A stretch of 9,282 bases of DNA, taken from the NCBI GenBank assembly GCA_035406685.1, contig DAONLM010000113.1:1-9282 (forward strand). The letters run 5' to 3'. Below are positions 1 through 5,320 of the stretch, piece after piece; the first letter of the stretch is position 1; each line of letters starts with the position of its first letter. The position numbers were made by a program, and so were the translations under genes. The notes below the pieces were generated by a model that ran no database searches, was not told the DNA's origin, and was given only the letters and a program-made list of their open reading frames with translations. Origin of the DNA: DAONLM01 sp035406685 (lineage in GTDB: Bacteria > Spirochaetota > GWE2-31-10 > MWDO01).

Positions 1-14
1 ACAATTTTTATTTC

Positions 15-20
15 AAGGAG
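15..20 (+). promoter_or_regulatory. Ribosome binding site of the tandem RHH-like gene
   Basis: AAGGAG lies nine bases before the ATG at position 30. It supports that ATG as the true start of the first gene. Only 14 bases precede it in the window, so the gene's promoter cannot be seen. Confidence 0.75.
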
Positions 21-29
21 CTAAAAACT

Positions 30-548
30 ATGATAAAATATGATTTTGTTCTTAATAAAGTTTTATTAGATAAAATTAAAAATTTGGCAAAAAAGAGATC
101 TCTTTCACTTTCTTTTTTAATGAGAGAGATCTTTGAAAAGGTTATTCCTATTCTTGAAAAAAAGCATCTTAAAGAAAAAAGAAGGGAAAAAGAATACCCA
201 ATAGTTTGTGCTACACACAGAGTAAGGGTATATCTTTCCAAAAAATTGTATAATCAGTTAAAGTTAATTCATAGCCATCTGAATACATTCAGTATGGCTG
301 TGCTTGTAAGAGAAATACTGGAGGAATACTTTGTTGGTGTGGAGACATTGGGAGAAAAAGAGTTTAAAGATAAAATTGAGAGGCTAAAAAAGAAACTTGA
401 GGAGTTAAGAGGAAAGAAGGCTGTGGTTGTGAAAAAAGATAAGGGGAAGGTGATGCCGCCTGATATCCCCCGCACTCTCCACCCAGACCAGTACTTCATG
501 CTTACTTTTGACTCGAAATTTCGGCTAGTGGAGATAAAATTCCTTTAA
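30..548 (+). CDS. Hypothetical protein with two ribbon-helix-helix-like units and a coiled coil
   Basis: 172 residues; I do not recognise a named family. What is visible is an internal two-part repeat. Residues about 3-40 read as a short strand (YDFVLN), a charged helix and a second helix (FLMREIFEKV). Residues about 63-101 repeat this plan: strand RVRVYL, helix from SKKLYNQL, then helix VLVREILEEYF. The shared core is (L)VREI-E at the second helix. This resembles the ribbon-helix-helix fold of small DNA-binding regulators such as CopG/Arc, which normally act as dimers of one unit per chain. A Lys/Glu-rich coiled coil follows at about 108-128, then a basic linker and a Pro-rich tail (MPPDIPRTLHPDQY) with a strand-like end. 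The start is set by AAGGAG nine bases upstream. A role as a transcriptional or plasmid/element regulator is inference. No partner toxin gene follows, since the next gene begins 200 bases later. A non-DNA-binding helical protein is the alternative. Confidence 0.7.
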   Translation: MIKYDFVLNKVLLDKIKNLAKKRSLSLSFLMREIFEKVIPILEKKHLKEKRREKEYPIVCATHRVRVYLSKKLYNQLKLIHSHLNTFSMAVLVREILEEYFVGVETLGEKEFKDKIERLKKKLEELRGKKAVVVKKDKGKVMPPDIPRTLHPDQYFMLTFDSKFRLVEIKFL

Positions 549-656
549 AAATTACTTCTTTATTTAAATTGCACTCATTATATCTTTCTTATTCAAAAAT
601 TATCTTAGGATAACTATATCGTCTTTAATGCGGATTTTAGAAATAAAATGTAGTAC

Positions 657-670
657 AAGTCTGTCCCTTA
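657..670 (+). repeat. GTCTGTCCCT repeat, copy 1
   Basis: The motif AAGTCTGTCCCTTA stands between the RHH-like gene and the promoter of the carbamoyltransferase cluster. The ten-base core GTCTGTCCCT recurs in the same orientation three more times near the right end of the window (9021-9030, 9158-9167, 9193-9202). The core is 60% G+C in a very AT-rich background, so four copies in 9.3 kb are not expected by chance. All copies are intergenic. Confidence 0.7.
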
Positions 671-694
671 TCTTTTCTAAAAGGTAATTTTTGT

Positions 695-723
695 TTGTCA
701 AAAATAATAAATTATGATATTCT
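695..723 (+). promoter_or_regulatory. Putative sigma-70 type promoter of the DUF5989-carbamoyltransferase-SxtJ cluster
   Basis: TTGTCA (695-700, five of six bases of the -35 consensus) is followed after 17 bases by TATTCT (718-723, four of six of the -10 consensus). Transcription would begin near 730, leaving about 19 bases before the start codon at 749, which has AGGAGGT at 738-744. An alternative -10, TATGAT at 713-718, has no well-spaced -35 of equal quality. No other good promoter is seen before the three-gene cluster. Confidence 0.5.
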
Positions 724-748
724 TACAAAAAGATAGTAGGAGGTAAAT

Positions 749-907
749 ATGTCAAAATTAAGATTGATAAAAGAATTTTTTCAATATATTGGAGAGAATA
801 AAAAGTTATGGCTTATACCTTTAATCATAATTCTTGCTCTTATTGGAATAGTGGTATTAGTTTCACAGTCTCAGGCAATAGCACCATTTATTTACTCTCT
901 GTTTTAG
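749..907 (+). CDS. DUF5989-like small membrane protein
   Basis: 52 residues, single membrane span. The protein begins MSKLRLIKEFFQYIGENKK, an amphipathic basic N-terminus, followed by a hydrophobic segment at about 21-39 (LWLIPLIIILALIGIVVLV) and a short tail ending APFIYSLF. The length, the W-L-I-P entry to the membrane segment and the AP-FIY-LF ending match what I know of the DUF5989 family, which is often found beside NodU-type carbamoyltransferases and SxtJ proteins. AGGAGGT at 738-744 gives a strong ribosome site five bases from the ATG. The stop at 905-907 lies nine bases before the carbamoyltransferase start, so the genes are almost surely cotranscribed. The role is unknown; a membrane anchor or subunit for the enzyme is inference. 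Family assignment is from recall of sequence character, not from a search. Confidence 0.8.
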   Translation: MSKLRLIKEFFQYIGENKKLWLIPLIIILALIGIVVLVSQSQAIAPFIYSLF

Positions 908-916
908 GTTATATAA

Positions 917-2737
917 ATGAGTGATGTTTATATCCTGGGTATTTCTGCTTTTTATCACGACTCAGCCGCATCTCTTATAAAGAATGGTGAAATTATTGCG
1001 GCAATTCAGGAGGAGAGGTTTACCCGTAAGAAAGGAGATGCTGATTTTCCTATTAATGCTATAAGAGAATGTTTAAAAATTGGTAATATAGATATTTCTA
1101 ATCTTGATTATATAGTATTTTATGACAAACCAATTCTTAAATTTGATAGAATTTTAGCCTCATATATTCACACAGCGCCAAAAGGTTTGCTATCTTTTTT
1201 AAAGGCAGTTCCACTTTGGCTTAAGAGTAAACTATGGACAGAAGATGAGATTAAGAAAAAGTTAAAATATAAAAAGAATGTCTTATTCACAGAACATCAT
1301 CAATCACATGCTGCAAGTGCCTTTTTCCCTTCACCTTTTAATGAGGCTGCAATTATCACAGTGGATGGGGCTGGAGAATGGACTACCACAACAATAGGCA
1401 TTGGTAAAGAAAATAAAATAAAATTATTAAAAAAGATAAATTTCCCTCATAGTCTTGGTTTATTGTATTCGGCATTTACATATTATTGCGGTTTTAGAGT
1501 TAACTCTGGCGAATATAAATTAATGGGACTTGCCCCTTATGGAGAACCTAAGTATCTTGATATTATTAAAAAGGAGTTAATCACAATAAACGAGGATGGT
1601 TCATATCTGTTAAATGAAAAATATTTTGATTATATTTCTGGTTTGCGAATGATTAATAAGAAATTTGAAAAACTCTTTGGAAGAGAGGCTTTGCCTCCGG
1701 ATAAAAAGCCCGATCAATTTTATATGGATATAGCAGCCTCAATTCAGGCTGTTTTTGATGAAATACTGGTAAAGATAGCAAGAGAAGCAAAAAAAATTAT
1801 TGGTTTAGATAATTTATGCCTTGCAGGTGGGGTAGCATTAAATTGTGTGTCTAATTCTAAAATATTATTTGAAAAAATTTTTAAGAAAATATGGATTCAA
1901 CCAGCATCAGGGGATGCCGGGGGTGCTTTAGGCTCTGCCCTATATGTTTATTATCATTATCTTAATAACAGGAGAGTTGCTGATAATATAAACGATTTTC
2001 AAAAAGGCTCCTATTTAGGAAATGAGTACTCAAATGAAGAGATTGAAAATTCCTTAAAAAGATTTGGTGCAAAGTATAAAAAAGTTACAGAAGAAGAATT
2101 AATAGAGATAATTTCGAGTGAAATAGCAAACAAAAAAGTAATTGGCTGGTTTCAAGGTAGAATGGAATTTGGACCAAGGGCATTGGGAGCTAGATCAATT
2201 TTAGGTGATGCAAGAGATCCGGATATGCAATCAGTAATGAATCTTAAAATAAAATTTAGAGAGTCATTTAGACCTTTTGCACCATCTGTTTTAGAGGATT
2301 ATGCAAAAGAATATTTTGAGATAGATATCCCCTCTCCTTATATGCTTCTTGTAGCACAGGTCAAAAAGGATAAATTAATAGAGGTGGATAAGAGTGGCAA
2401 AAAAGGTCTGGATCTATTAAAACTAAAAAGATCTATTATTCCTGCTATTACTCATGTTGATAACAGTGCAAGATTACAGACTGTGAATCAAAAAACAAAT
2501 CCATTGTATTACAAATTAATTAAAAGATTTTACGAAAAGACCGGATGCCCTGTAATTATTAATACCTCTTTTAATGTAAGAGGAGAGCCCATAGTTTGTT
2601 CTCCTGTTGATGCATATTACTGTTTTATGGGGACAAATATAGATATTCTTGCCATTGGTAATTTTATTTTATATAAAGAAGAGCAGCCAGAAATAAAGGA
2701 TTTAAAAAAATGGAAAAAGACTTTAATAAAAGATTAA
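917..2737 (+). CDS. NodU/TobZ/CmcH-family carbamoyltransferase
   Basis: 606 residues, full length for the family. These enzymes move a carbamoyl group from carbamoyl phosphate to a hydroxyl of a sugar or natural product through a carbamoyl-adenylate. The N-terminal Kae1-like half begins ILGISAFYHDSAASL (H14) and has QEERFTRKKG at 31-40. The metal-site histidines are in HHQSHAASAFF (H127 and H131), with TVDGAGE (D150) and SGDAGGALGSAL (D333) as further ligand candidates. GGVALNC lies at 304-310. The C-terminal domain carries GRMEFGPRALGARSIL at 414-429 and INTSFNVRGEPIV at 548-560, both hallmark segments. All key residues appear intact, so the protein should be active. The start is preceded only by a weak AGG overlapping the upstream stop, suggesting translational coupling to the 52-residue protein. 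The 3' end overlaps the SxtJ-like gene by 28 bases. The substrate cannot be deduced, as no biosynthetic gene cluster is present. No gene symbol is assigned because nodU would imply Nod factor. Confidence 0.93.
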   Translation: MSDVYILGISAFYHDSAASLIKNGEIIAAIQEERFTRKKGDADFPINAIRECLKIGNIDISNLDYIVFYDKPILKFDRILASYIHTAPKGLLSFLKAVPLWLKSKLWTEDEIKKKLKYKKNVLFTEHHQSHAASAFFPSPFNEAAIITVDGAGEWTTTTIGIGKENKIKLLKKINFPHSLGLLYSAFTYYCGFRVNSGEYKLMGLAPYGEPKYLDIIKKELITINEDGSYLLNEKYFDYISGLRMINKKFEKLFGREALPPDKKPDQFYMDIAASIQAVFDEILVKIAREAKKIIGLDNLCLAGGVALNCVSNSKILFEKIFKKIWIQPASGDAGGALGSALYVYYHYLNNRRVADNINDFQKGSYLGNEYSNEEIENSLKRFGAKYKKVTEEELIEIISSEIANKKVIGWFQGRMEFGPRALGARSILGDARDPDMQSVMNLKIKFRESFRPFAPSVLEDYAKEYFEIDIPSPYMLLVAQVKKDKLIEVDKSGKKGLDLLKLKRSIIPAITHVDNSARLQTVNQKTNPLYYKLIKRFYEKTGCPVIINTSFNVRGEPIVCSPVDAYYCFMGTNIDILAIGNFILYKEEQPEIKDLKKWKKTLIKD

Positions 2738-3102
2738 GAAATTTTGGTTTTTCTTTTGCTTGTGGGATGGTAATTTTATTTATTATTGGATATTTTAAAA
2801 ATTTCAATAAAATTTTTCTTATTATAGTGATAACTCTTGCTATTTATAATCTATTCTTTGCCATTATTTATCCTAAAATGTTAGTTATAATTTTTTATCC
2901 GATTGATTTTATTGCTAAAATAATAGGCAATTTTATTACTTTTTTGATTTTTACAGTTGTCTTTTTTGTATTTTTTACTCCAATATCTTTTATTTTAAGA
3001 ATATCTGGAAAAGATCAAATAAAAAAACTCTCTTTTTCGCCTAAATGGATTAATGTAAAAGAAGAAGAGAATAACCCAGAAAGAGTAGAAAAACTTTACT
3101 AA
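2710..3102 (+). CDS. SxtJ-like membrane protein
   Basis: 130 residues with three or four membrane spans: about 12-29, 34-54, possibly 55-72, and 74-96. A positively charged C-terminal tail runs from about 97 (RISGKDQIKKLSFSPKW) and ends in acidic residues. The N-terminal pattern (KRLRNFGFSFACGMVILFIIGYF) and the gene order match the SxtJ family, named after a protein of the saxitoxin cluster where it also neighbours carbamoyltransferase SxtI. Biochemical function is not established. The ATG lies 28 bases inside the end of the carbamoyltransferase gene, with AAGGA at 2696-2700 nine bases upstream, so translation is probably coupled and the two products made in step. A stable membrane complex with the enzyme and the 52-residue protein is inference. 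Family call rests on context and sequence style. Confidence 0.78.
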   Translation: MEKDFNKRLRNFGFSFACGMVILFIIGYFKNFNKIFLIIVITLAIYNLFFAIIYPKMLVIIFYPIDFIAKIIGNFITFLIFTVVFFVFFTPISFILRISGKDQIKKLSFSPKWINVKEEENNPERVEKLY

Positions 3103-3118
3103 AAAATATTGATTTTTT
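3101..3118 (+). terminator. Possible weak A/T hairpin after the SxtJ-like gene
   Basis: AAAAAAT (3101-3107), loop ATTG, then ATTTTTT (3112-3118) can form a seven-pair A/T hairpin just after the SxtJ-like stop codon. It has only A-T pairs, so a terminator role is weak. It is the only candidate between this gene and the lipoprotein gene. Confidence 0.25.
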
Positions 3119-3130
3119 TAAAAAAATAGT

Positions 3131-3159
3131 TTAAGTCTTATTTTTTATTAAAATATAAC
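3131..3159 (+). promoter_or_regulatory. Putative promoter of the lipoprotein gene with a TTAAGTCTTA element
   Basis: TATAAC (3154-3159) is a good -10. The matching -35 position, 17 bases upstream, is TTAAGT, which is poor by consensus but is part of TTAAGTCTTA (3131-3140). The same ten bases occur at 8912-8921 ahead of TATAAT with nearly the same spacing. The element is a near-palindrome (TAAG-T-CTTA), so it could be an operator covering the -35 region. Start of the lipoprotein is at 3181 with GAAGGAG at 3169-3175. Confidence 0.35.
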
Positions 3160-3180
3160 ATATTAAGAGAAGGAGTTTTT

Positions 3181-3630
3181 ATGAAAAAAATAGTTATTCT
3201 TTTTATTGTCTTTTTGTTGTTTATCTCATGTAAAAAGGAAAATATTTCTAACAATCAACCACAAAAAGCTAATCAGGAAATTCTTGGCTCTTATTATTCG
3301 GATGATAATAATTATTCATTAGAAATCTCTTTTGGTAAAGATGATTATTCAGGAGATAATTTAAGGTATCAATTTAAAATCAAAAGTAATAAAGGTAAAG
3401 AGTTTTACGAGAATGATGAGGATTCTGATTATCTAATGCTTTATTCTGAGTCTTATGAAAATGCTTCTCAATTCTGGGATGGTACAATTTTTGGAGGTTC
3501 TGCTAATATTAAATTTGAAAATGGAATGTATATCTTTAATTATGAATTTAAAAAAGAAATTTATAATGAATCTGATGAACTTATTGATACCAAAACAACA
3601 ACAATAAATACAACATTTAAAAAGAAATAA
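3181..3630 (+). CDS. Small outer-surface or periplasmic lipoprotein, unknown function
   Basis: 149 residues. Residues 1-16 are a lipoprotein signal (MKKIVILFIVFLLFIS) followed by Cys17, so the lipobox reads F-I-S-C. The S at -1 and F at -3 are tolerated in several diderm groups. The mature part starts with a Lys/Asn/Gln-rich linker and then a beta-rich, acidic domain from about residue 35 (EILGSYYSDDNNYSLEIS) to the end, rich in Tyr, Asp and Asn, with alternating strands ending TTTINTTFKKK. This looks like a single small beta-barrel or lipocalin-like domain, but no family is recognised. GAAGGAG sits five bases before the ATG. The gene lies 78 bases after the SxtJ-like gene and seems to have its own promoter, so it need not belong to the carbamoyltransferase unit. 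Lys at +2 is not the inner-membrane-retaining Asp, so outer-membrane placement is plausible. Confidence 0.8.
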   Translation: MKKIVILFIVFLLFISCKKENISNNQPQKANQEILGSYYSDDNNYSLEISFGKDDYSGDNLRYQFKIKSNKGKEFYENDEDSDYLMLYSESYENASQFWDGTIFGGSANIKFENGMYIFNYEFKKEIYNESDELIDTKTTTINTTFKKK

Positions 3631-3637
3631 TTTTTTA

Positions 3638-3656
3638 GTTTATTATTTTACTACTT
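3638..3656 (+). repeat. Imperfect direct repeat, left copy
   Basis: GTTTATTATTTTACTACTT (19 bases) matches GTTTATATTTTACTACTT at 3913-3930 with one base missing. The two copies bracket 256 bases that contain one of the gene-remnant frames and the hairpin cluster. Confidence 0.5.
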
Positions 3657-3801
3657 TTAGTTATAGAAAAGATATATTCTCATCCAGGGTAAAAAAAAGA
3701 GAGCCTTTTGTTATTTGGAATTGGTGCTTTGTCGTGGGGATATTACTTTCTCAATCAAAGCAAATATCTATTTTTTTTATTGTATGGGGCTCTTACGAAT
3801 A

Positions 3802-3903
3802 GAGTTTAGCAAATTATAAATAGGAGGCATAAATTTCACTTTGCCGTAAACTCAAAAATAAAAAAGAGTTTAAGATATTGCAAAATAGTTAAAGATGCCT
3901 CTT
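3802..3903 (+). other. Cluster of overlapping inverted repeats with mutually exclusive pairings
   Basis: GAGTTTAGCAAA (3802-3813) can pair with TTTGC (3840-3844) plus TAAACTC (3847-3853), leaving two unpaired bases (CG). The loop contains AGGAGG at 3822-3827. A second GAGTTTA at 3866-3872 can pair with the same TAAACTC across a 12-base A-rich loop. A third pairing joins the AGGAGGCAT in the first loop (3822-3830) to ATGCCTCTT at 3895-3903 with one G-T pair. The pairings compete in the way attenuators or RNA switches do. No following start codon is well placed, so a regulatory RNA role is only a possibility. These may instead be scars of a decayed mobile element. Confidence 0.35.
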
Positions 3904-3912
3904 TCTGGATTT

Positions 3913-3930
3913 GTTTATATTTTACTACTT
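3913..3930 (+). repeat. Imperfect direct repeat, right copy
   Basis: GTTTATATTTTACTACTT repeats 3638-3656 with a one-base gap. The pair could be a duplication boundary or the target-site duplication of a lost element. Confidence 0.5.
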
Positions 3931-4250
3931 AAGGTAATCAAACGCAAAAGAGATACTTTAAGTTGAAAATAACAATAAGTATGAAAGAATTGAGGTTGAT
4001 TATGATATTCATGGATATATCTAAATTTTTTAGCACAGGTTCACTTTTGAGAAGAATTGTCGTATAATTTTTGTAAGGGTATGGGCAAACAAGGATAAAG
4101 AAGACCTAAAAAAGTACAGAAAATAACAGTAAGACTGTTTTTAAAAGTTATATTCTTTATATCTCTCTAAAAAAAATTGCTCTAATGATAGATTCGCTCA
4201 TTTTAATTGATTGAAAAAACAATCGCCCCCAAAAATATTTTTTACTCTCT

Positions 4251-4279
4251 TTGACAAATTTTAATTTTTTAGATATAAT
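4251..4279 (+). promoter_or_regulatory. Consensus sigma-70 promoter of the sirtuin gene
   Basis: TTGACA (4251-4256) and TATAAT (4274-4279) match both consensus boxes at every base and are separated by the ideal 17 bases. Transcription should start near 4286, only about 13 bases before the ATG at 4299. The leader would hold a purine-rich AAGAAAGAG as the only ribosome site. No operator-like inverted repeat overlaps it, suggesting steady strong expression. Confidence 0.85.
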
Positions 4280-4298
4280 TTAAGAAAGAGATAAAAAT

Positions 4299-5057
4299 AT
4301 GAGAGTAACAAATCTAAATGAGAATATTATAGACGAAATTACAAATTTAATAGAAAAATCAAATCATATTACTGTTTTTACCGGTGCTGGTGTTAGCACT
4401 AATTCTGGGATTCCAGATTTTCGAGGTCCAAATGGTTTATATAAAACAATACAAAAAAGATTCAATCTTCCTTTCCCGGAGGCAGTATTTGAGATTAACT
4501 ATTTTAAAAGTAATCCAGCCCCTTTTTTTCAATTGTCAAAGGAGATGTTTAACGACGAGATTAAGCCAACTTTATTTCATAAATATATTGCCTATCTTGA
4601 AAGTAAAAATAAGATTGCTCTTGTTATGACTCAAAATATAGACATGCTTCATCAAAAGGCTGGTAGTAAAAAAGTAATAGAGTGTCATGGCTCATATATA
4701 AAGGCACACTGTTTAAAATGTAAAAAAGAATACGATTTTAAAGAATATGAGAATAACCTAAAAGATGGGACAATTCCATATTGTGATTGTAAAGGAATTA
4801 TTAAACCAGATGTTGTTTTTTTTGGTGAATCTTTACCAGAATCTTTTTTTGAAGTTTATTATAATCCACCAGAAACAGATCTTTTAATTGTTGCTGGGTC
4901 ATCTCTTACTGTTCAACCAGCAGCAAGTTTTGCTCTAAATCTTTTGAAAAAGACAAAATCAATTCTTATCAATCTTGAAGGGACATATTACGATGATTAT
5001 TTTACTTACGTAATTAATATTGACATTGACAAATTTGTAGAAAAAATATGGAGATAA
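4299..5057 (+). CDS. Sir2-family NAD-dependent protein deacylase
   Basis: 252 residues, normal length. Sirtuins remove acyl groups from lysine using NAD, giving nicotinamide and O-acyl-ADP-ribose, in the cytoplasm. The NAD-binding signature TGAGVSTNSGIPDFRG lies at 28-43 and is followed by PNGLY. TQNIDMLHQKAG at 111-122 and VIECHG with catalytic H130 come next. The zinc site is C138-x2-C141 and C162-x-C164, so the second pair has one residue between cysteines, not the usual two. KPDVVFFGESLPE at 169-181 and VAGSSLTVQPAA at 198-209 complete the Rossmann fold. PDFRGPNGLYK resembles the U-class sirtuin of Thermotoga maritima. The Tyr-x-x-Arg pair of SIRT5/CobB desuccinylases is not seen, so deacetylase activity is likelier. 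A consensus promoter stands just upstream and the stop lies two bases from that of the convergent minus-strand gene. No symbol is given: cobB is often used but the sequence is not CobB-like. Confidence 0.94.
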   Translation: MRVTNLNENIIDEITNLIEKSNHITVFTGAGVSTNSGIPDFRGPNGLYKTIQKRFNLPFPEAVFEINYFKSNPAPFFQLSKEMFNDEIKPTLFHKYIAYLESKNKIALVMTQNIDMLHQKAGSKKVIECHGSYIKAHCLKCKKEYDFKEYENNLKDGTIPYCDCKGIIKPDVVFFGESLPESFFEVYYNPPETDLLIVAGSSLTVQPAASFALNLLKKTKSILINLEGTYYDDYFTYVINIDIDKFVEKIWR

Positions 5058-5059
5058 AT

Positions 5060-5302
5060 TTAAATCCTTTTTAATTTAATAACTCTTGAAAATTCATCCT
5101 CTTGAATCATTATATCAATATTAAATTTATTCTTCTTTACAGGACATATCACTGGAACATTTATCTTATTAAACACTGGCACCCTTACTCTATTAATATC
5201 AACAGGAATTATATCTCTATAAACATCGATTTTTAAATTATGCTTTTTATTACATTGAGGACACTTATTAATTTTAAATTCTTCTATCTGATTTTTTATC
5301 AT
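5060..5302 (-). CDS. Small hypothetical protein with a CPxC motif
   Basis: 80 residues, not recognised. The N-terminal part has CPQCNKKHNLKIDVY, with C14 and C17 forming a zinc-knuckle-like CPxC, and a third cysteine at C53 in VICPVKKNKFNIDI. The spacing, with a strand-rich stretch between, suggests half of a treble-clef or zinc-ribbon fold with P-V in place of a fourth cysteine, so metal may be held with another residue or by a dimer. There is no membrane segment or signal. It is the last gene of the minus operon, 18 bases after the LPP20-like gene, with GAGGTGG (5310-5316) as a strong ribosome site. Its stop is two bases from the sirtuin stop, leaving no room for a terminator between the convergent units. 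The function is unknown. Confidence 0.7.
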   Translation of the reverse strand: MIKNQIEEFKINKCPQCNKKHNLKIDVYRDIIPVDINRVRVPVFNKINVPVICPVKKNKFNIDIMIQEDEFSRVIKLKRI

Positions 5303-5320
5303 AAGATATCCACCTCTAGT

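Larger units (their letters stand above)
3693..4126 (+). pseudogene. Possible decayed gene remnants in interrupted frames
   Basis: Within the gene-free stretch 3631-4298 two segments read like protein. From 3693 to 3809 one frame gives a membrane-type peptide containing LLLFGIGALSWGYYFLNQSK and then YLFFLLYGALTNRV before a TAG at 3807. The same frame stays open again up to stops at 3930 and 4065. In another frame, 3977-4126 reads KYERIEVDYDIHGYI, two stops (4022 and 4031), then HRFTFEKNCRIIFVRVWANK followed by DKEDLKKYRK and a TAA. This balance of charged and hydrophobic residues is typical of coding sequence. No start with a ribosome site is found. One or two small genes broken by stops and frameshifts is my reading; chance open frames in AT-rich DNA are the alternative. 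The rest of the gap, 4130-4250, shows nothing but a weak hairpin (4209-4224). Confidence 0.3.

Noticed and set aside
8..241. Minus-strand open frame of 77 codons
   Set aside because: It lies opposite the RHH-like gene, has no ribosome site and its composition (Phe/Ser/Leu-rich) is the complement of Lys/Glu-rich coding sequence.
269..499. Minus-strand open frame of 76 codons
   Set aside because: Antisense shadow of the same gene, with low-complexity Ser/Phe runs and no start signal.
30..548. Antitoxin of a toxin-antitoxin pair
   Set aside because: RHH-like features fit, but no small toxin gene lies directly downstream, and the upstream side is outside the window.
3895..3966. Short open frame MPLSGFVYILLLKVIKRKR...
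   Set aside because: Twenty-three codons without a ribosome site, overlapping the hairpin and repeat region; treated as part of the possible relic and not as a gene.
4384..4629. Plus-strand open frame of 81 codons inside the sirtuin gene
   Set aside because: Frame-shifted shadow of the strongly conserved Sir2 sequence.
5050..5075. Possible shared terminator between the sirtuin and the CPxC gene
   Set aside because: GGA...TCC before TTTTT gives only three good pairs around a self-complementary AAATTT; too weak to call.
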